This document shows positions 12,301-30,428 of a DNA stretch of 64,000 nt, piece by piece. Origin of the DNA: Epinephelus fuscoguttatus. Its lineage: Eukaryota > Chordata > Actinopteri > Perciformes > Serranidae. The notes under the pieces were generated by a model. The model had not been told where the DNA came from. It saw only the letters and a program-made list of their open reading frames with translations, and made no database searches. Numbering within the stretch: the stretch's first letter is position 1; every line of letters starts with the position of its first letter. Where the stretch lies: the NCBI RefSeq assembly GCF_011397635.1, contig NC_064758.1, positions 14,218,013-14,282,012 on the forward strand. Direction: 5' to 3'. The translations under genes were made by a program, and so were the position numbers.

Positions 12301-15300
12301 GGGAGTCGTAGGAGGCCTTCTACTCCGTCCTCATCTCCTTCTTCCACAACCTCTGATCCCACCCTGCTTCTCCTCAACTCTGCCTCATCATCCAGCTGAA
12401 TTACAGTCCCGTTTAATGAATACACATCCTCTGAGGCCGGGAGGCTGTTGTCCATTTCCATGTGCTCAGAGGAGATAGAGTTATGGATGCTGCTGCTGGA
12501 ATCTGTGGAGCCCTTCCCTCGACGCTTCTTGGCTGGTTTCTTTCGTCTGGCCATCCTGGAAGACCAGAGTGGTTAGCTGCGGTTCCTCCGTTCTAATACT
12601 ATATAATTAACTGCACAAACAAAACCTGAGCCTAAATACTGAAGCTGTAGCTACTGTACCTGATGACCTCCAGCTCATTGCTAGTGCTCTCTGTGTCTTC
12701 TCCAGTAGCAGTGGGGTTGTGGTGGCCAGCCACATGAACTGGTGTGACGTCGGCTGAAGTGTTTGTGGTGTTAGTGTCCGAGTCCTCGTTGAAGGGGTTG
12801 TGTCTGAACGTGGGGCTGTGAGGAGAAAGATGAGCTGCTACCTTCACCTTGACGGTGCCTGCTGAGAGGACCACTGTGTCGCTGATGACTGTCTGGGGAT
12901 CAGAGCCACTGGATCGCGGGCAGCTGGCCTGGTCCGTCAGGTCGCCCTCTAACATGAAAAGTAACACCAACAGTTCATATTAAAGTCACAGTCACCCACA
13001 TTTAGCTCTTTACATGTGAAAGAAATAAACTGAATTTTTGTCAGTGTCTCCTTGGTAAGCTGACTGATGAACTTAGACATCAAAAAGTTTGATAACACTT
13101 TATGATGTCACAGATAGTTGTGACAATTCACCACATATTCACAGAATAATTTAGTTGAATTTGAACTATACACTCAACCTATGCAGCATGGGTTGAGTGA
13201 AAATTATTCAGAAAATATGTAGGTATGTTCATAAATTGTCCCATATACTCTTCAGATAATCCATAAAAAAAACTGCAGAATAAAGCGTAACAGTTCAATT
13301 GTTGAATTTCAACTAGCTTTTGAAATACTCTAGAAACTATCTGTAGTTGGACTATCCAACTGTTCTTCACCAATGGAACATTTACCACCGAAACAATCTG
13401 ACAAAAACTTTGTGTATTTCTTCCTCAGCATCACACACAGACAAATGTTAATGGCTGCAGTGCTCTTTGTTGTTCTTTGGCAGGGTCAGAGAGGCACAAA
13501 CACGATGTGTAAAACACCAAGTAGGTACAAGGGCAGCAGCTTTCTTTGCAGTGGCACGCGCCTAGATCAAGCATTACTTCTGCAGCTAGAGATGGGTCAT
13601 ACTAAACAATTATTTAGATAATATAATTTGCAGGAATCAGCATTTTTGGCTCATCATGAGAGGATGGATCAAGCTATGGCATAGACCAAATCACTAGAGA
13701 TCCTACAATCACATTTGAAAACATCCCCCAATTTCTCTGATGCTGTTTCCACTACTTACTTTAACAGTTATGTTTTCATCCAACTACAAAAAAATTTACT
13801 TACTGCAAGCAGGTGCTGTGGTAACACAGGGGAATTTGCACTCTGTGACTTTGAGCAACTATTCTTGCTTATTACCTCACTCACACTACAGTTGAGCTGT
13901 ACCAAGGCCAGTGCCACATACCACACAGGAAGAGAAGACATTACAAAAAAACATGATATACCAGACAAACAGATAACACAGTGTAATGGACACAGACTGG
14001 ACGAGGTGAGTACCAGGCAGTACGCCACGCATTTATCTTGCTGTGGTAAATAAAAAGGCAGAGTGAGCGTTAGGATCATTCCCTGGATGAGTAACACATG
14101 CACAACATGACAAATACCAGTACCCCACCCAACACTGAATTCACAGTGAACCAAAGAGCTGAACTACTTCCCAAACTTACCAGTCAAGTTATTATGTATG
14201 ATGATACCTTGTATTTTTGTTCATGTACTCATCAGAAAATGCTCATTAAGAAAAACTTTACCAAAAATGTACGTACGCTGTCACATTTTATTGGAAATAA
14301 CAAATGTGTGGCAGCAGGAGGCTTTCAGTTAGATAAACCCTCTTGTTTCATGGGTGGTTTTAGGAGAGAATGAACATACAGGTTTGTTCGTACAATAATA
14401 AATTAAGCTATTGGCTTCTTTTTTAGGCCTAGTCCATGTGTACATGGTTATATTTAAAAACTTTGCTTTTTCTAGTTTCTAGCACTTCGTCCACATGCAA
14501 ACTTTGTCCAGGGTGAAGATTTTCAGGAACTCAATTTTCAGTTTTTGGCTTGTAACATCAGAGTGCTTCTGATTGGCCAACATCTTCTTCCTTCTTCTCT
14601 GTGTGGCTTTAAGGTTAGGGTTATATCACAGCCTGTTGGTTTAGCATGCTCTTGGCAGAATATCAATTGTATTTTTGTATTTTCATTTGGATGGACAAAC
14701 AGTGCTTGTGTGGACCACAGATTGTAAAAATAATGGACGTAGCTACCGCAAAGCCACTCACTAGTTTATGGACTCTGGTTTTGAAGCCTCCAGGACACTG
14801 TCGGCGGAGAGCCTGTCACTTAAAGCAGCCTGCCACTAATTATGCGTAACTTTAAGCCTTAATAAAATGTGAACAGGTGAGTTATATATGAAATCCCCTC
14901 CAGTATAGTTATCAAGAGTGAAATTAACTATACAGACCAAAACTGTTTTTTGTACCAGGCTGTAAACACGTTTTTTTCTGCTTTAAAGTTGAGCATTTTA
15001 CAATTGGGGTCTGCAGGGACTGACTAGCCAATGGAGCCAGCCTCAAGTGGCAGTTCAAAGAACTGCAGTTTTTGGCACTTCCATGTTAGCTTCATTTTTC
15101 CACCCCAGAGGTTTCCACTTGGTGTGGACGGGATTTGTTTATGAGAAGGAAGGGGGGCAAAATACCCTGTTTTCAAAATGTCCGTGTACACGTGGACTAA
15201 GCCTTACTGTTCATCAAATCCAGGTGCACAATAATCAAAGTCATACACCACATAACTTAATTTGTGTTATTGGCTGAAAACGTGCCACCCAACTTTAGAG

Positions 15301-18300
15301 CCAAACCAACATCCCATCCAACTAAATCCTTTCCCAGAAATGGAAGCACTTTTACATATGTCCCTTTGATCATGCTTGATATCATGTCCTCAGATCTGCA
15401 GTCTTCTGCACCAGCTAGCTGTACTTTACATAATATCAGGTGGTCTAATTACAAGCTAGAACACCCAGCATGCATTAAGCACAAACTGCGGGATGGCCAT
15501 GCCAGATAGGAGGGGGGGAGGGAGGGATGAAAGGGCAGGAAGGGGAGGGGTTGACCAATGTCCCACCTTCCCAGTCTGCACTTGGCAATGACTGCAACAC
15601 GGGGAAGATGTCACCGAAATCATAATCTACAAAAAAGGAGGGACAACATTCAACATTAGAGAGAGATGGAATGGAGTCAAGAGATTGAGACAATGGCACA
15701 GAAACAAAAAAAATAATAACATGACATATGGTATATGTAATAACAGAATCAGGGAACTAAAACTAAAACAGGAAAACTGAGTACTTTGTGGAGAGTGGTG
15801 GGGAAAGCATTCAGTGAGCGCTGCAATCACCCCAAAGAGAACATTCTGTAACCACGAGCCTCCGCACGCCAAGTGATCCATTTGATAAAATGCACATTGG
15901 TATCCATGAGTCACAAGAGTCTGCAAAGATCAATCTAACTTCTGCTTTCAACATGCCATTAGACTGAGATCACCGTGTGAATTTGTGCCAAAGCGTATGA
16001 GTGTTGCACTCCAGCACGGCCTGGTCAAATCATGAACCCAAAAATAAAGGCTGCCATTCAGCAAGACAGTCACATCACAGTAAGTCCATAGGGTGTCCAG
16101 ATTTGAGGCACGCAGAGACACAGCAGCACATAGAACTGACAACAGATATTTAATGGTGCTATCTCAAGTTAGTCTGTGTGTTCTTTTTCTGAAATAAGAC
16201 AGCTACTGGTGGTTAAGTAAAGCAAATGACTGACTAAAACAGGAGTTAAAGCAACCCAGTGCTGCTTACTAGAGATCTCCCAAGATGATCCAAGCATATC
16301 TAGATGGATCAGTAGCAGCTAAAATGAAGGCTTTCAAATACAGCCTTTACTCTACTGTGTTTTATCAGCCTCAGTCTGCTAGTGTTGCAGCAGGCTGCTT
16401 TCCTTTACCACAGCCGGCTCTACACTGCAGGACCTCTGCTGCATATATGAGTGAAAATAAGAATGTTAAAAACAACGTGTTCACACCGGATTGACACCCA
16501 TGTTGCCAAATACACAGGTTCATTAACCCCTGACTCTAACCAATCTATTATCTCTCCTCTCTTATTAGCAAAGAGCAGTGTGCAAAACATTCAGCTACCA
16601 GCTTCTTGTTTCAGTCGGCGAAAGTATGCCATTAAAATGAAAATGTCACAGACAGCAGGTCATATCAGCTGTCGCTAATTAAACATTAATTCCATGAGTA
16701 ACTTGATGACAGGCCCAAATTAAACTTGGCAGTTGTCAGGTGTGTGTGCGCTCTGTAAGCCGGTGATTGTAACAGAAGAGGTAACACCACTCTGTAACAC
16801 CACTATACAGCTGGGATTGTTTCTGTAGTCCCAACAACTCCAACAGGAAGATACATCTTCCCTCCGACTGACTGTGTCAAGTTAATTTCAGGAGTCTTTC
16901 TCCCATTTTAACTTTTATTCACACCATATTGATAATCTAAATAGATCAACTTCAAAGCTTAGAATCAGGACCTTCAGTATCTGGATCAAGAAGCACATAA
17001 AAATAAGTTGTGCCAAATGTAGAAGGCTACAGCTGTTATTTCAATGTGTCAGATAAACATTTAATCACCACTGTGTCAGATCAGACTCTGTATCAGCAGA
17101 TACCCAACACTGACGTACTCAGATCGGCATCTAGGGCCAAAAAAAGTTGGTTTGGGACATCCCTACTGCTTACCTTCACTGGAGGGGGCTATGGCACTGT
17201 CATCCCACTCCAGGTTGGTGGAGGTGAGGGACGTGAAGGAGTGCAGGGATAAGCTGTCTGAGCTTGGCAGCCTTTCCTCAAAGTCCAACAGATTCTGGGG
17301 TTTGTAGTATTCTGGCATGTAGGGGGCCACGTCCAGATAGGGCACATCCTGAACCCAACAGAAACATTACATACATGCTGCTAACATTTGAGAGCTGAAT
17401 TTCTGTAGATATTGTGGTAAAATATATGCTAACCAGCTCCAGATCAAAGCGAATGAACTCCAGGCCGGACACCAGTGTGAGGAAGAGTGTGAGGTGGTCA
17501 TGACTGCAGACCAGTGCATTCCTAGCAGAGAAGAAAATCAGCTCAGACACAAAAATACTTCGATCAATTTGTCCTCCAACAATAACTGAAGGTAATTCCT
17601 GAAATGCAAGATAACTTCCGCTTGATACATAGCAGCAATCTGTGAATACAGCATTCATATTCTTTAGGTAATCAAGATCAGGGTTACTGGATGACTCACT
17701 TGAAGTAATACTTCTGCAGTAATCCTTGGTTCTCCTGAAAGAGGCGTAAATAGCTCTCTAAAGAGCTCTCACTCAATGCCAGGTATAACCATGCTCGGCC
17801 TACACAGGAAGAGGAAAGTTATCTTCTATACAAATAACCCACTGAATTATGAATGATGCTTTACTAGAGAGATGTCTCACTTCGACCAAGGTTGGTTGCT
17901 ATGTGCTGAAGCTCATCTATCTGACGGACAGCCTCTCTCCTGGTGAAGTGAAGGACCAGGACCCAGTAGCCTGAGGAGATGTCCTGCAAGCTGTTAGGTA
18001 GAAAACAGTTAATAATATCACATATATGAGGTCGAAAGGGGAGAAAGGAGTAGGGCAATGGCACAAAAACTGTTTGACGTATCCACACTTAGATCAATTA
18101 TTATTTTTTTTTTTAAAAGATATTTTTTGGGCATTTTTAAGCCTTTAATTGATAGGACAGACAAGTGTGAAAGGGGGAGAGAGAGAGAGGGAGTGACATG
18201 CAGCAAAGGGCCACAGGCTGGATTCGAACCCGGGCCGCTGTGGCAACAGCCTTGTATATGGGGCGCCTGCTCTACCACCAAGCCACCGACGCCCCACATT

Positions 18301-21119
18301 TAGATCAATTATTTGTAACCTGGGTCTAAAAGCTGTCAAAATTGTGACAGTTACCATGGAGGGAGACATGAGGTTGTACATATGCAGAAACTACAATTAA
18401 ATAGGATTTATTAAAGAAATGTTTGCATAACAAGCTGAAGCAAACCAGATTATACTTTGCACTATGCACATTTCTTCTTTCCAGTGTGCAGTTTACTTGC
18501 AGTAAGTCTCTTACCCGTATAGCAGTGCATGGTCAAGGTGTTCACAGAGGCGCTGAAGGACCCGGTCGTGATTTCGGATGGCTGGAGTCTCATCTTCACA
18601 GGCCGCAAAGTAACTCTGCAACTGTAGAGAGACACGGTTTCTCTGCTGTTTGTTTTTGCTGGGGAGAGGGACATGTTATCTCCAGTTCTGGTCACAACGT
18701 TGCAACTTCCTCTCAAGATCTGATTGTATTTGAAAGGTAGCCCCAAGGGACAGATCTTTACAACTATACCAATTAAGATATTATAAACAGGGTGGAGAGG
18801 AATGTTTTTATCATGTATGCTGCATAAACCTGAAACCAGCTGTGACTGAAAACTTTGGTTGCAATTTACTATTTGTTCAGGGCGCACTGTGCAGAATATA
18901 CACAATTACCTCTAAGCCCTTATTAGTGACTCTTCAGCCAGTTTGGCAAAATGAATCATTTTCCAATGAAGTTGGTGAAAGAGCTTTCAAAAATATGCAA
19001 AACTGGCTATTTTGCAAATGAGCCAAAGAAAACATTTGAATTTCTAATCTGATGACTGAGTCAGGCGGCACGGTGGTGTGGTGGTTAGCACTCTCGCCTC
19101 ACAGCAAGAGGGTTGCCGGTTCGATCCCGGGCGTGGGAGCCCTTCTGTGTGGAGTTTGCATGTTCTCCCCGTGTCAGCGTGGGTTCTCTCCGGGCACTCC
19201 GGCTTCCTCCCACAGTCCAAAGACATGCAGATTGGGGACTAGGTTAATTGATAACTCTAAATTGTCCGTAGGTGTGAATGTGAGCGTGAATGGTTGTTTG
19301 TCTCTATAGATAGTCTGGCGACCTGTCCAGGGTGTACCCTGCCTCTCGCCCGATGTAGCTGGGATAGGCTCCAGCCCCCCCGCGACCCTCAAGAGGATGA
19401 AGCGGTTAGAAGATGAATGAATGAACGAATGACTGAGTCAATTTGGGTTTTTTTTTTTTAAATTTGCACGTCTGCACATTGTATTTGAAATAGAACAGTT
19501 AATTCAGTATGAGCAGACACTAGGCATTAAGGGTGCTTAATGGTGTTCCTACAATGCAACATACAAAGCAACCAAGGAATTTAGGGGCCAAGCCGTGGAA
19601 TGTTCCTGACCTAAATCCAACAAGTTTTATTACTGTGACTCTAATGTGCGGCTACTCCTTATATTGCAGTTTTACTACTGAAGACCAGACTGAAAGCAAG
19701 TAAACAATGAAACAAGTGCCAAGTGAAGCTGGCAGCAGCATCTGACAGAGCATCACCGGAGATGACACCAGGTGCTTGCTGATGTCTGTCAGCTAGAGAC
19801 CTAAGCCAGTCATAAGATATGGTTAAAGGATGTGCAACCAAGTATATCTGGTCCCCTCAGATTGGGGGACTATGTGTTAAAAAGGCTACAGTTACTACAC
19901 TGTTCATCTGATGTGGATGCCATAAATGATCAAAGGTGCCACATTTACCCTCATAGTAACTGTATTTCATTTCAAATCCAATGTGTTAGTGTACACAGTA
20001 AGATCAACAACATCTTCTTGGATTGGATTAATTCATAAATATTCTACATTTCTACTGACACATACAAAGCACAACTTAAGGTGCTATGCAGACAGGCAGC
20101 TCCACTGAATGGTACTGTTTGTTCCTGCAGATGATGTTAAGGGTGTTTCATTGCACCCCACTGCCCTGCTGTTACCTACAGAAATATTCAAACCCTGAGG
20201 CATGACCAAACCAAGTGTAGGTCAGAGTATATTTGAGGATTAAGGCACTATAGAAAGAGAATTTGTATCCTGTGACTGTCTCCACATGACTAAGCAATGT
20301 TTGTTTGAGGTAAACACTGCACACTTTCTTGGAAGCTTGAGGCATCAAAAGCACTTCCACAGTCCTTACAAAGACTTTATAATGTAAGAGAGAAACAGGG
20401 AAAGTGTATTAGACAAATGTGGATTAAGGAAGTACGAAACAGTACAGGGCTAATTGCATTAAACACTAATGAACTCGTAACTGGAAATACAGATGATCCA
20501 GATACAGATGAGAAAGCACATGCAGAACAAATGCACATTGTTTTGGAGAGTGAATGTAAAAACTACAATCATGGAGCAGGAAGAAGATGCTATGCTGTAT
20601 TTCAGGTTACGAGAAAGGCTGTTTCACAACATCAGGCATTGGTAAACGAAAAAATCTAAAATATTTAATGACTCCAAAGTGAATTAGGAGCAAAGATCTA
20701 GGGGCTAACCCTTGTGTTGTAAAGATGTGTCCCCGATATAGTTGCAGGTATGTTTACAACACATGCCGCAGTGAGCAAACACAGGGGCTTGATGCCACTA
20801 TTGTTCACCGTGGTCAATAAGAAAAAAACAACTTATAAAAGATAAAACTGAATTAAGAAATTGTACAGAATGGTCTATGTGTTATTTGATTGAATCACAA
20901 GGGGCAAGGCCCTCCCGTGACAAGGAGCTGCTGTTTATGTCCCACCGACTTGAAAGTTGCAGACAAAAGATGACCTCACGTTAGCTACATCAATTCATGT
21001 TAAAATACTTAAAGTTTGTGACAATGACTGTGTGTGCTGACCAACCGGATAGCGCTTACCTTCTTAACAGACAGTGAGATGTTTTCCAGTATGCGATCCT
21101 TCACTTTCAGTTGATCCAT
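3389..21119 (-). CDS. plekhm2: plekhm2: RUN and PH domain protein M2 (SKIP), 20 coding exons
   Basis: Adaptor that joins ARL8-positive lysosomes to kinesin-1 and drives them outward along microtubules. Coding exons in transcript order: 21060-21119, 18515-18621, 17881-17990, 17700-17799, 17434-17521, 17174-17348, 15567-15626, 12660-12948, 11782-12555, 11631-11700, 10450-10540, 9397-9461, 8811-8899, 8506-8638, 7940-8130, 6283-6348, 5896-6055, 5064-5243, 3665-3781, 3389-3526. All junctions are GT-AG and in phase; total 3063 nt, 1020 aa (human is about 1019). Start: ATG at 21117-21119 with G at -3 and +4, opening MDQLKVKDRILENIS. The RUN domain lies at about residues 21-155, two W-acidic kinesin light chain motifs at W203 and W232, a low-complexity linker at about 235-590, and the C-terminal PH domain at about 774-876, followed by a conserved tail ending REPWC. 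Identity is secure; exon ends were read by eye. Confidence 0.96.
4247..4290. repeat. Perfect 19-bp inverted repeat with 6-bp loop
   Basis: Left arm 4247-4265 (TGCAGCTACATCTGGGGAC), loop TAAAAC, right arm 4272-4290, fully complementary. It lies in the plekhm2 intron between coding exons 18 and 19. No flanking element ends are evident. Confidence 0.85.
6517..7029. mobile_element. Possible MITE with TTTCCACTGCAT termini
   Basis: The left end reads AATTTCCACTGCATTTCC; the right end, reverse complemented, reads GCATTTCCACTGCATGGTTC and continues into GGCTCAACTC. Paired TTTCCACTGCAT ends about 500 bp apart resemble a common fish non-autonomous DNA element. No transposase is visible, boundaries are approximate, and the target duplication is unclear. 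It lies in a plekhm2 intron. Confidence 0.45.
7447..7742. mobile_element. MITE with about 45-bp terminal inverted repeats, TTAA at both ends
   Basis: The left terminus starts TTAAAGGAGAAGTCCGGTAT and runs through CACTTTGAGCCCAATTTCTGG to about 7493; the right terminus (about 7694-7742) is its reverse complement with one or two mismatches. Both ends are bounded by TTAA, so the target duplication is TTAA (piggyBac-like) or TA. The 290-bp element has no coding capacity and sits in the plekhm2 intron before the exon at 6283-6348. Confidence 0.8.
10593..10631. repeat. Perfect 12-bp inverted repeat near a plekhm2 splice acceptor
   Basis: CACCCCCCAAGG at 10593-10604 and CCTTGGGGGGTG at 10620-10631 are exact complements with a 15-nt loop. 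On the transcribed minus strand this lies 52-90 nt upstream of the acceptor of the exon 10450-10540. Confidence 0.8.
11782..12948 (-). other. plekhm2: Variable low-complexity linker exons of plekhm2 (exons 8-9)
   Basis: Exon 8 (12660-12948) and the 774-nt exon 9 (11782-12555) encode a Ser/Glu/Pro/Gly-rich linker. Exon 9 opens with a basic block, MARRKKPAKKRRGKG, where human has VTKKKKIGKKKK, and contains the conserved patch PEMTDTSMDTVGQPL. Elsewhere there is little similarity to human, as expected for a disordered spacer. The exon 9/10 junction codon is AAG (Lys), where human has Arg. Confidence 0.85.
13091..13352. mobile_element. Diverged partial copy of the foldback element seen at 24922-25342
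   Basis: It shares AGAATAATTTAGTTGAA-, ACTCAACCTATGCAGCA-, GAATATGTA- and ATTGAATTTCAACTAG-like blocks in the same order as the element at 24922-25342, starting near GATAACACTTTAT. The right terminus is not recognisable. It lies in the large plekhm2 intron between exons 7 and 8. Confidence 0.5.
14421..15208. mobile_element. TIR element (GGCYTAGTCCAYGTGTACA) with a nested repeat
   Basis: The left end near 14425 reads GGCCTAGTCCATGTGTACAT; the right end near 15184-15204, reverse complemented, reads GGCTTAGTCCACGTGTACAC. This pairing marks a non-autonomous DNA element of about 780 bp. Its interior, about 14728-15120 (GGACGTAGCTACC to GAGGTTTCCACTTGG), looks like a second, independent high-copy teleost repeat inserted into it. 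No transposase frame is seen. Boundaries are approximate. Confidence 0.5.
15567..17348 (-). other. plekhm2: Kinesin light chain-binding W-acidic motif exons of plekhm2
   Basis: Exon 6 (17174-17348) encodes NLEWDDSAIAPSSE and exon 7 (15567-15626) encodes SADWE; the latter continues as EGDLTD in exon 8. These are the two tryptophan-acidic motifs that bind the KLC TPR domain in human SKIP (W207 and W236). Here they are W203 and W232, with the same 29-residue spacing. Confidence 0.88.
17434..18621 (-). other. plekhm2: RUN-domain exons of plekhm2 (exons 2-5)
   Basis: Four exons encode residues 21-155. Recognisable stretches include NHDRVLQRLCEHLDHALLYG, SSGYWVLVLHFTRREAV, AWLYLALSESSLESYLRLF and NALVCSHDHLTLFLTLVSGL, close to the human SKIP RUN domain. 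In the family this domain binds GTP-loaded ARL8. The acceptor of exon 3 must be the upstream AG (exon start 17990, adding CTTGCAG), because only that choice keeps the frame and restores Y-G-L-Q-D. Confidence 0.9.
18103..18299 (-). mobile_element. tRNA-derived SINE with 14-bp target-site duplication
   Basis: Read on the minus strand it has a tRNA-like head (GGTGGCTTGGTGGTAGAGCA as A box region, GGTTCGAATCC as B box), a CT-rich body and an A/T-rich tail. It is flanked by perfect copies of TTAGATCAATTATT at 18089-18102 and 18300-18313. The intact duplication indicates a fairly recent insertion, in the plekhm2 intron between exons 2 and 3. Confidence 0.85.
19064..19428 (+). mobile_element. tRNA-headed SINE with LINE-type tail and 12-bp target-site duplication
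   Basis: The head contains GTGGTTAGCACTCTCGCCTC and the B box GGTTCGATCCC; the body carries TGGAGTTTGCATGTTCTCC and CTCCCACAGTCCAAAGACAT; the end is GAAGCGGTTAGAAGATGAA plus an (ATGA)n-like tail, similar to L2/Maui-type LINE tails. ATGACTGAGTCA flanks both sides (19052-19063 and 19429-19440). It lies in plekhm2 intron 1. A second copy in reverse is at 58363-58670. Confidence 0.85.
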
Positions 21120-21330
21120 CACTGGTCTGTAGGTCTGTTGGCAGCTTACAGCAGGCTGTCAGCTGACTCCCAAAGCACGGCTCTTGTTATGCTAAAGCTA
21201 ACGCCGCCTGTTAGCTAGCTAGCTAGCTAACATTATCTTACTCTCTGGTGCAGTTGGCTGCTAAACTAACGATAGCGCTTTGGCTGTCAGTAGTACACAG
21301 TGAATCTGACAGCGCCGCTAGTTCACAAAC
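21120..21330 (-). promoter_or_regulatory. plekhm2: plekhm2 5' flank and likely transcription start region
   Basis: This is the sequence immediately upstream of the plekhm2 ATG, with moderate GC, several CpG sites and no TATA box at a clear spacing. It includes a (TAGC)n run at 21212-21229. It is assigned by position only. From 21330 to 22240 I see nothing else recognisable between plekhm2 and the ddost poly(A) region. Confidence 0.35.
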
Positions 21331-22252
21331 ATCTTCTTAACGCCAAACAAGCCGCGTGATAGGTCAGCCTCTGTCAGCGGATGTGGTTAGCCAAGTAATG
21401 TTTGCCTAGCTTCGCGTTAGCTGTAGCAACTTGACTTTTTTAAGCTAGAGGTGGGGGTGGCTAAGTTAGCAAGTTTTAGTGTCCAACCACGGATAACTTT
21501 TAGCAGCAATTATGTTTATCAAACTCACTATTTAATTACTGTGGTTAGCTATTGTAAACTACTTTCAGTTACCTTATAGCGTATTGGCCAAAATAAGTAG
21601 GCCAATAACATCAAAGTCACAGATGCTACGGTTACTTTTTGTGCTACTGACCTAACTGATCTGAGCCTGTCAGTGGATTACGTCATCATCAGCCCAATAT
21701 GCCTTATTAACGCGTGGGAAGACTGGGGGCTGAACCGCGTTCACAAATACGGTAATTCATAGTATATTTTTCTCAAATTTGTGAAAAAACCCAACACATC
21801 ATACAATTTGACATGATGTTGAATCAGCAGAGTTAACTCTTCGATTCGGCGTGCATGTAAAACTCCCATGTTTTAATTTGTTCATAAATAAATCTACGTT
21901 TTTAATAGGTTCACCCTGTCGTCATTCATTGTGACCTATAGAAGTTGGACCTTTTATTGATAGTGGAAGATGGATGAGGTTTGGTATCTGAAAGATAGTC
22001 TATGTAAATTCTTACATTTAAATGACCATATTAAAACTGACTTTGTTTGGCATGATGATGACACTCTACATACCAACATAGCACATCACTATAACCAACA
22101 TTGTTTGTCAGTCACAGTATGTATTATGCATTATTAAGTACCATCTATTAGGTCCAGGGAACTAATCAATCAATATATTGTGGAAATCCCAGAGGACAAT
22201 TCTGTCATGTCACAGAAAGGACAGGAATTTCTACTGAGTGGAATGTCAGTAT

Positions 22253-22258
22253 TTTATT
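22253..22258 (-). terminator. ddost: ddost poly(A) signal
   Basis: A minus-strand AATAAA lies about 510 nt beyond the ddost stop codon and is the best-placed signal. This gives a 3' UTR of roughly 22235-22765. Confidence 0.55.
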
Positions 22259-22765
22259 GTTAAGATGACTCCAACTTTTTTGGAAACACACCAAAGTCTT
22301 ATCAAAAACAAATTTACAGTTGGCATATTCAGTGCATGTTGTTACCACAATAAACCTTCCTGACTGAGAAAATGTGGGTCAAATCTTAATATGGACTTAA
22401 TTCATATTCCAAGGCAAGTGCTCTACTTAAGAGATCATTTTGTCAAATGTAAAGCAACTTAGTTTATACAAACGCTGACTGACTTCAGGACATTTACAGG
22501 CCTTTGAATGGTTTCAAAGTACAAAAAAAACCCAAAACAAAACACAAGAACATCCCCAACCGCTGCTTTACACTCACACCTTTTGGCCTCAAGCCCCTCA
22601 TTTCTTGGGTAACCCAAAAACCAAACAGAAACTGTATTTTTTACAGAAGACTGCAGTCCAAGTCCCTGCGTGAAGATTCAAGCCATCAAGACATTCAGTT
22701 TCAACTCTTCACACCACAAGTTTAATTCTATAATCTTGTTATTTCTTCCCCATTGTCTCTCTGCC

Positions 22766-29892
<7,127 letters not shown>

Positions 29893-29952
29893 TTTGCTGC
29901 AGAAGGCGACGTCAGCGTTAGTAGTCGACTTCACTTTGACCCCGAGATGCAG

Positions 29953-29999
29953 CCAATCACAGAGAGGAACGCGTCACCCTTGACTGCCTCTGAGCCAAT
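29953..29999 (-). promoter_or_regulatory. ddost: ddost promoter: two CCAAT boxes and a UPRE-like site
   Basis: Upstream of the ddost ATG (29892) are CCAAT pentamers on the plus strand at 29953-29957 and 29995-29999 (ATTGG on the gene strand), 42 bp apart. Between them the gene strand reads GGTGACGCGTT at about 29969-29979; TGACGCG is one base from the XBP1/ATF6-type TGACGTG core. NF-Y with an ER-stress element would suit an ER glycosylation gene. This is inferred from motifs and position. From here to 30422 I see only AT-rich sequence. Confidence 0.4.
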
Positions 30000-30422
30000 G
30001 GGATGAAAGCTTTATTGTAAGACTGACAATCGCGGAAGAAGTCAAGTCGATGGACTGAAAATCTCAACCATATTTATTGAATCATGACCAATATTAATAA
30101 TTCATATCATGACTTTTAGGTGGAGTGCCTGAATAACTTAAAATGTCCACGTTTTGTGGTTGTTTATTTTAAGACTTACAGTACGTTTGTCAATAATTTG
30201 GCTGAAATAATTTAAATTAAGTTATGATGCTGTATTTATCTGTTCTATATTTTCCTTTTTGAATTTATACATTTTATGAGTTTTCATATTTGGCACCTTA
30301 CCATGATTCTAAACATGTGAGAGATGCAAACTTCAAGGAAAGAAGTAAAAACCAAATGTTTTTATAAATAAGAATAATAAATAACAGCACTACACAAGGG
30401 TAATCAGACTGTGTGATACTTC

Positions 30423-30428
30423 TTTATT
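30423..30428 (-). terminator. zbtb17: zbtb17 poly(A) signal
   Basis: A minus-strand AATAAA about 905 nt past the zbtb17 stop codon. It implies a 3' UTR of about 30405-31333, AT-rich and without open frames. Confidence 0.5.

Noticed and set aside
13373-14373. Cluster of 80-128-codon frames on both strands
   Set aside because: They overlap one another within a plekhm2 intron and show no domain or conserved motif.
18220-18299. tRNA gene suggested by GGTTCGAATCC and an A-box-like motif
   Set aside because: It is the head of a SINE with a non-tRNA body and flanking target duplications; the same reasoning applies at 19070-19135 and 58600-58670.
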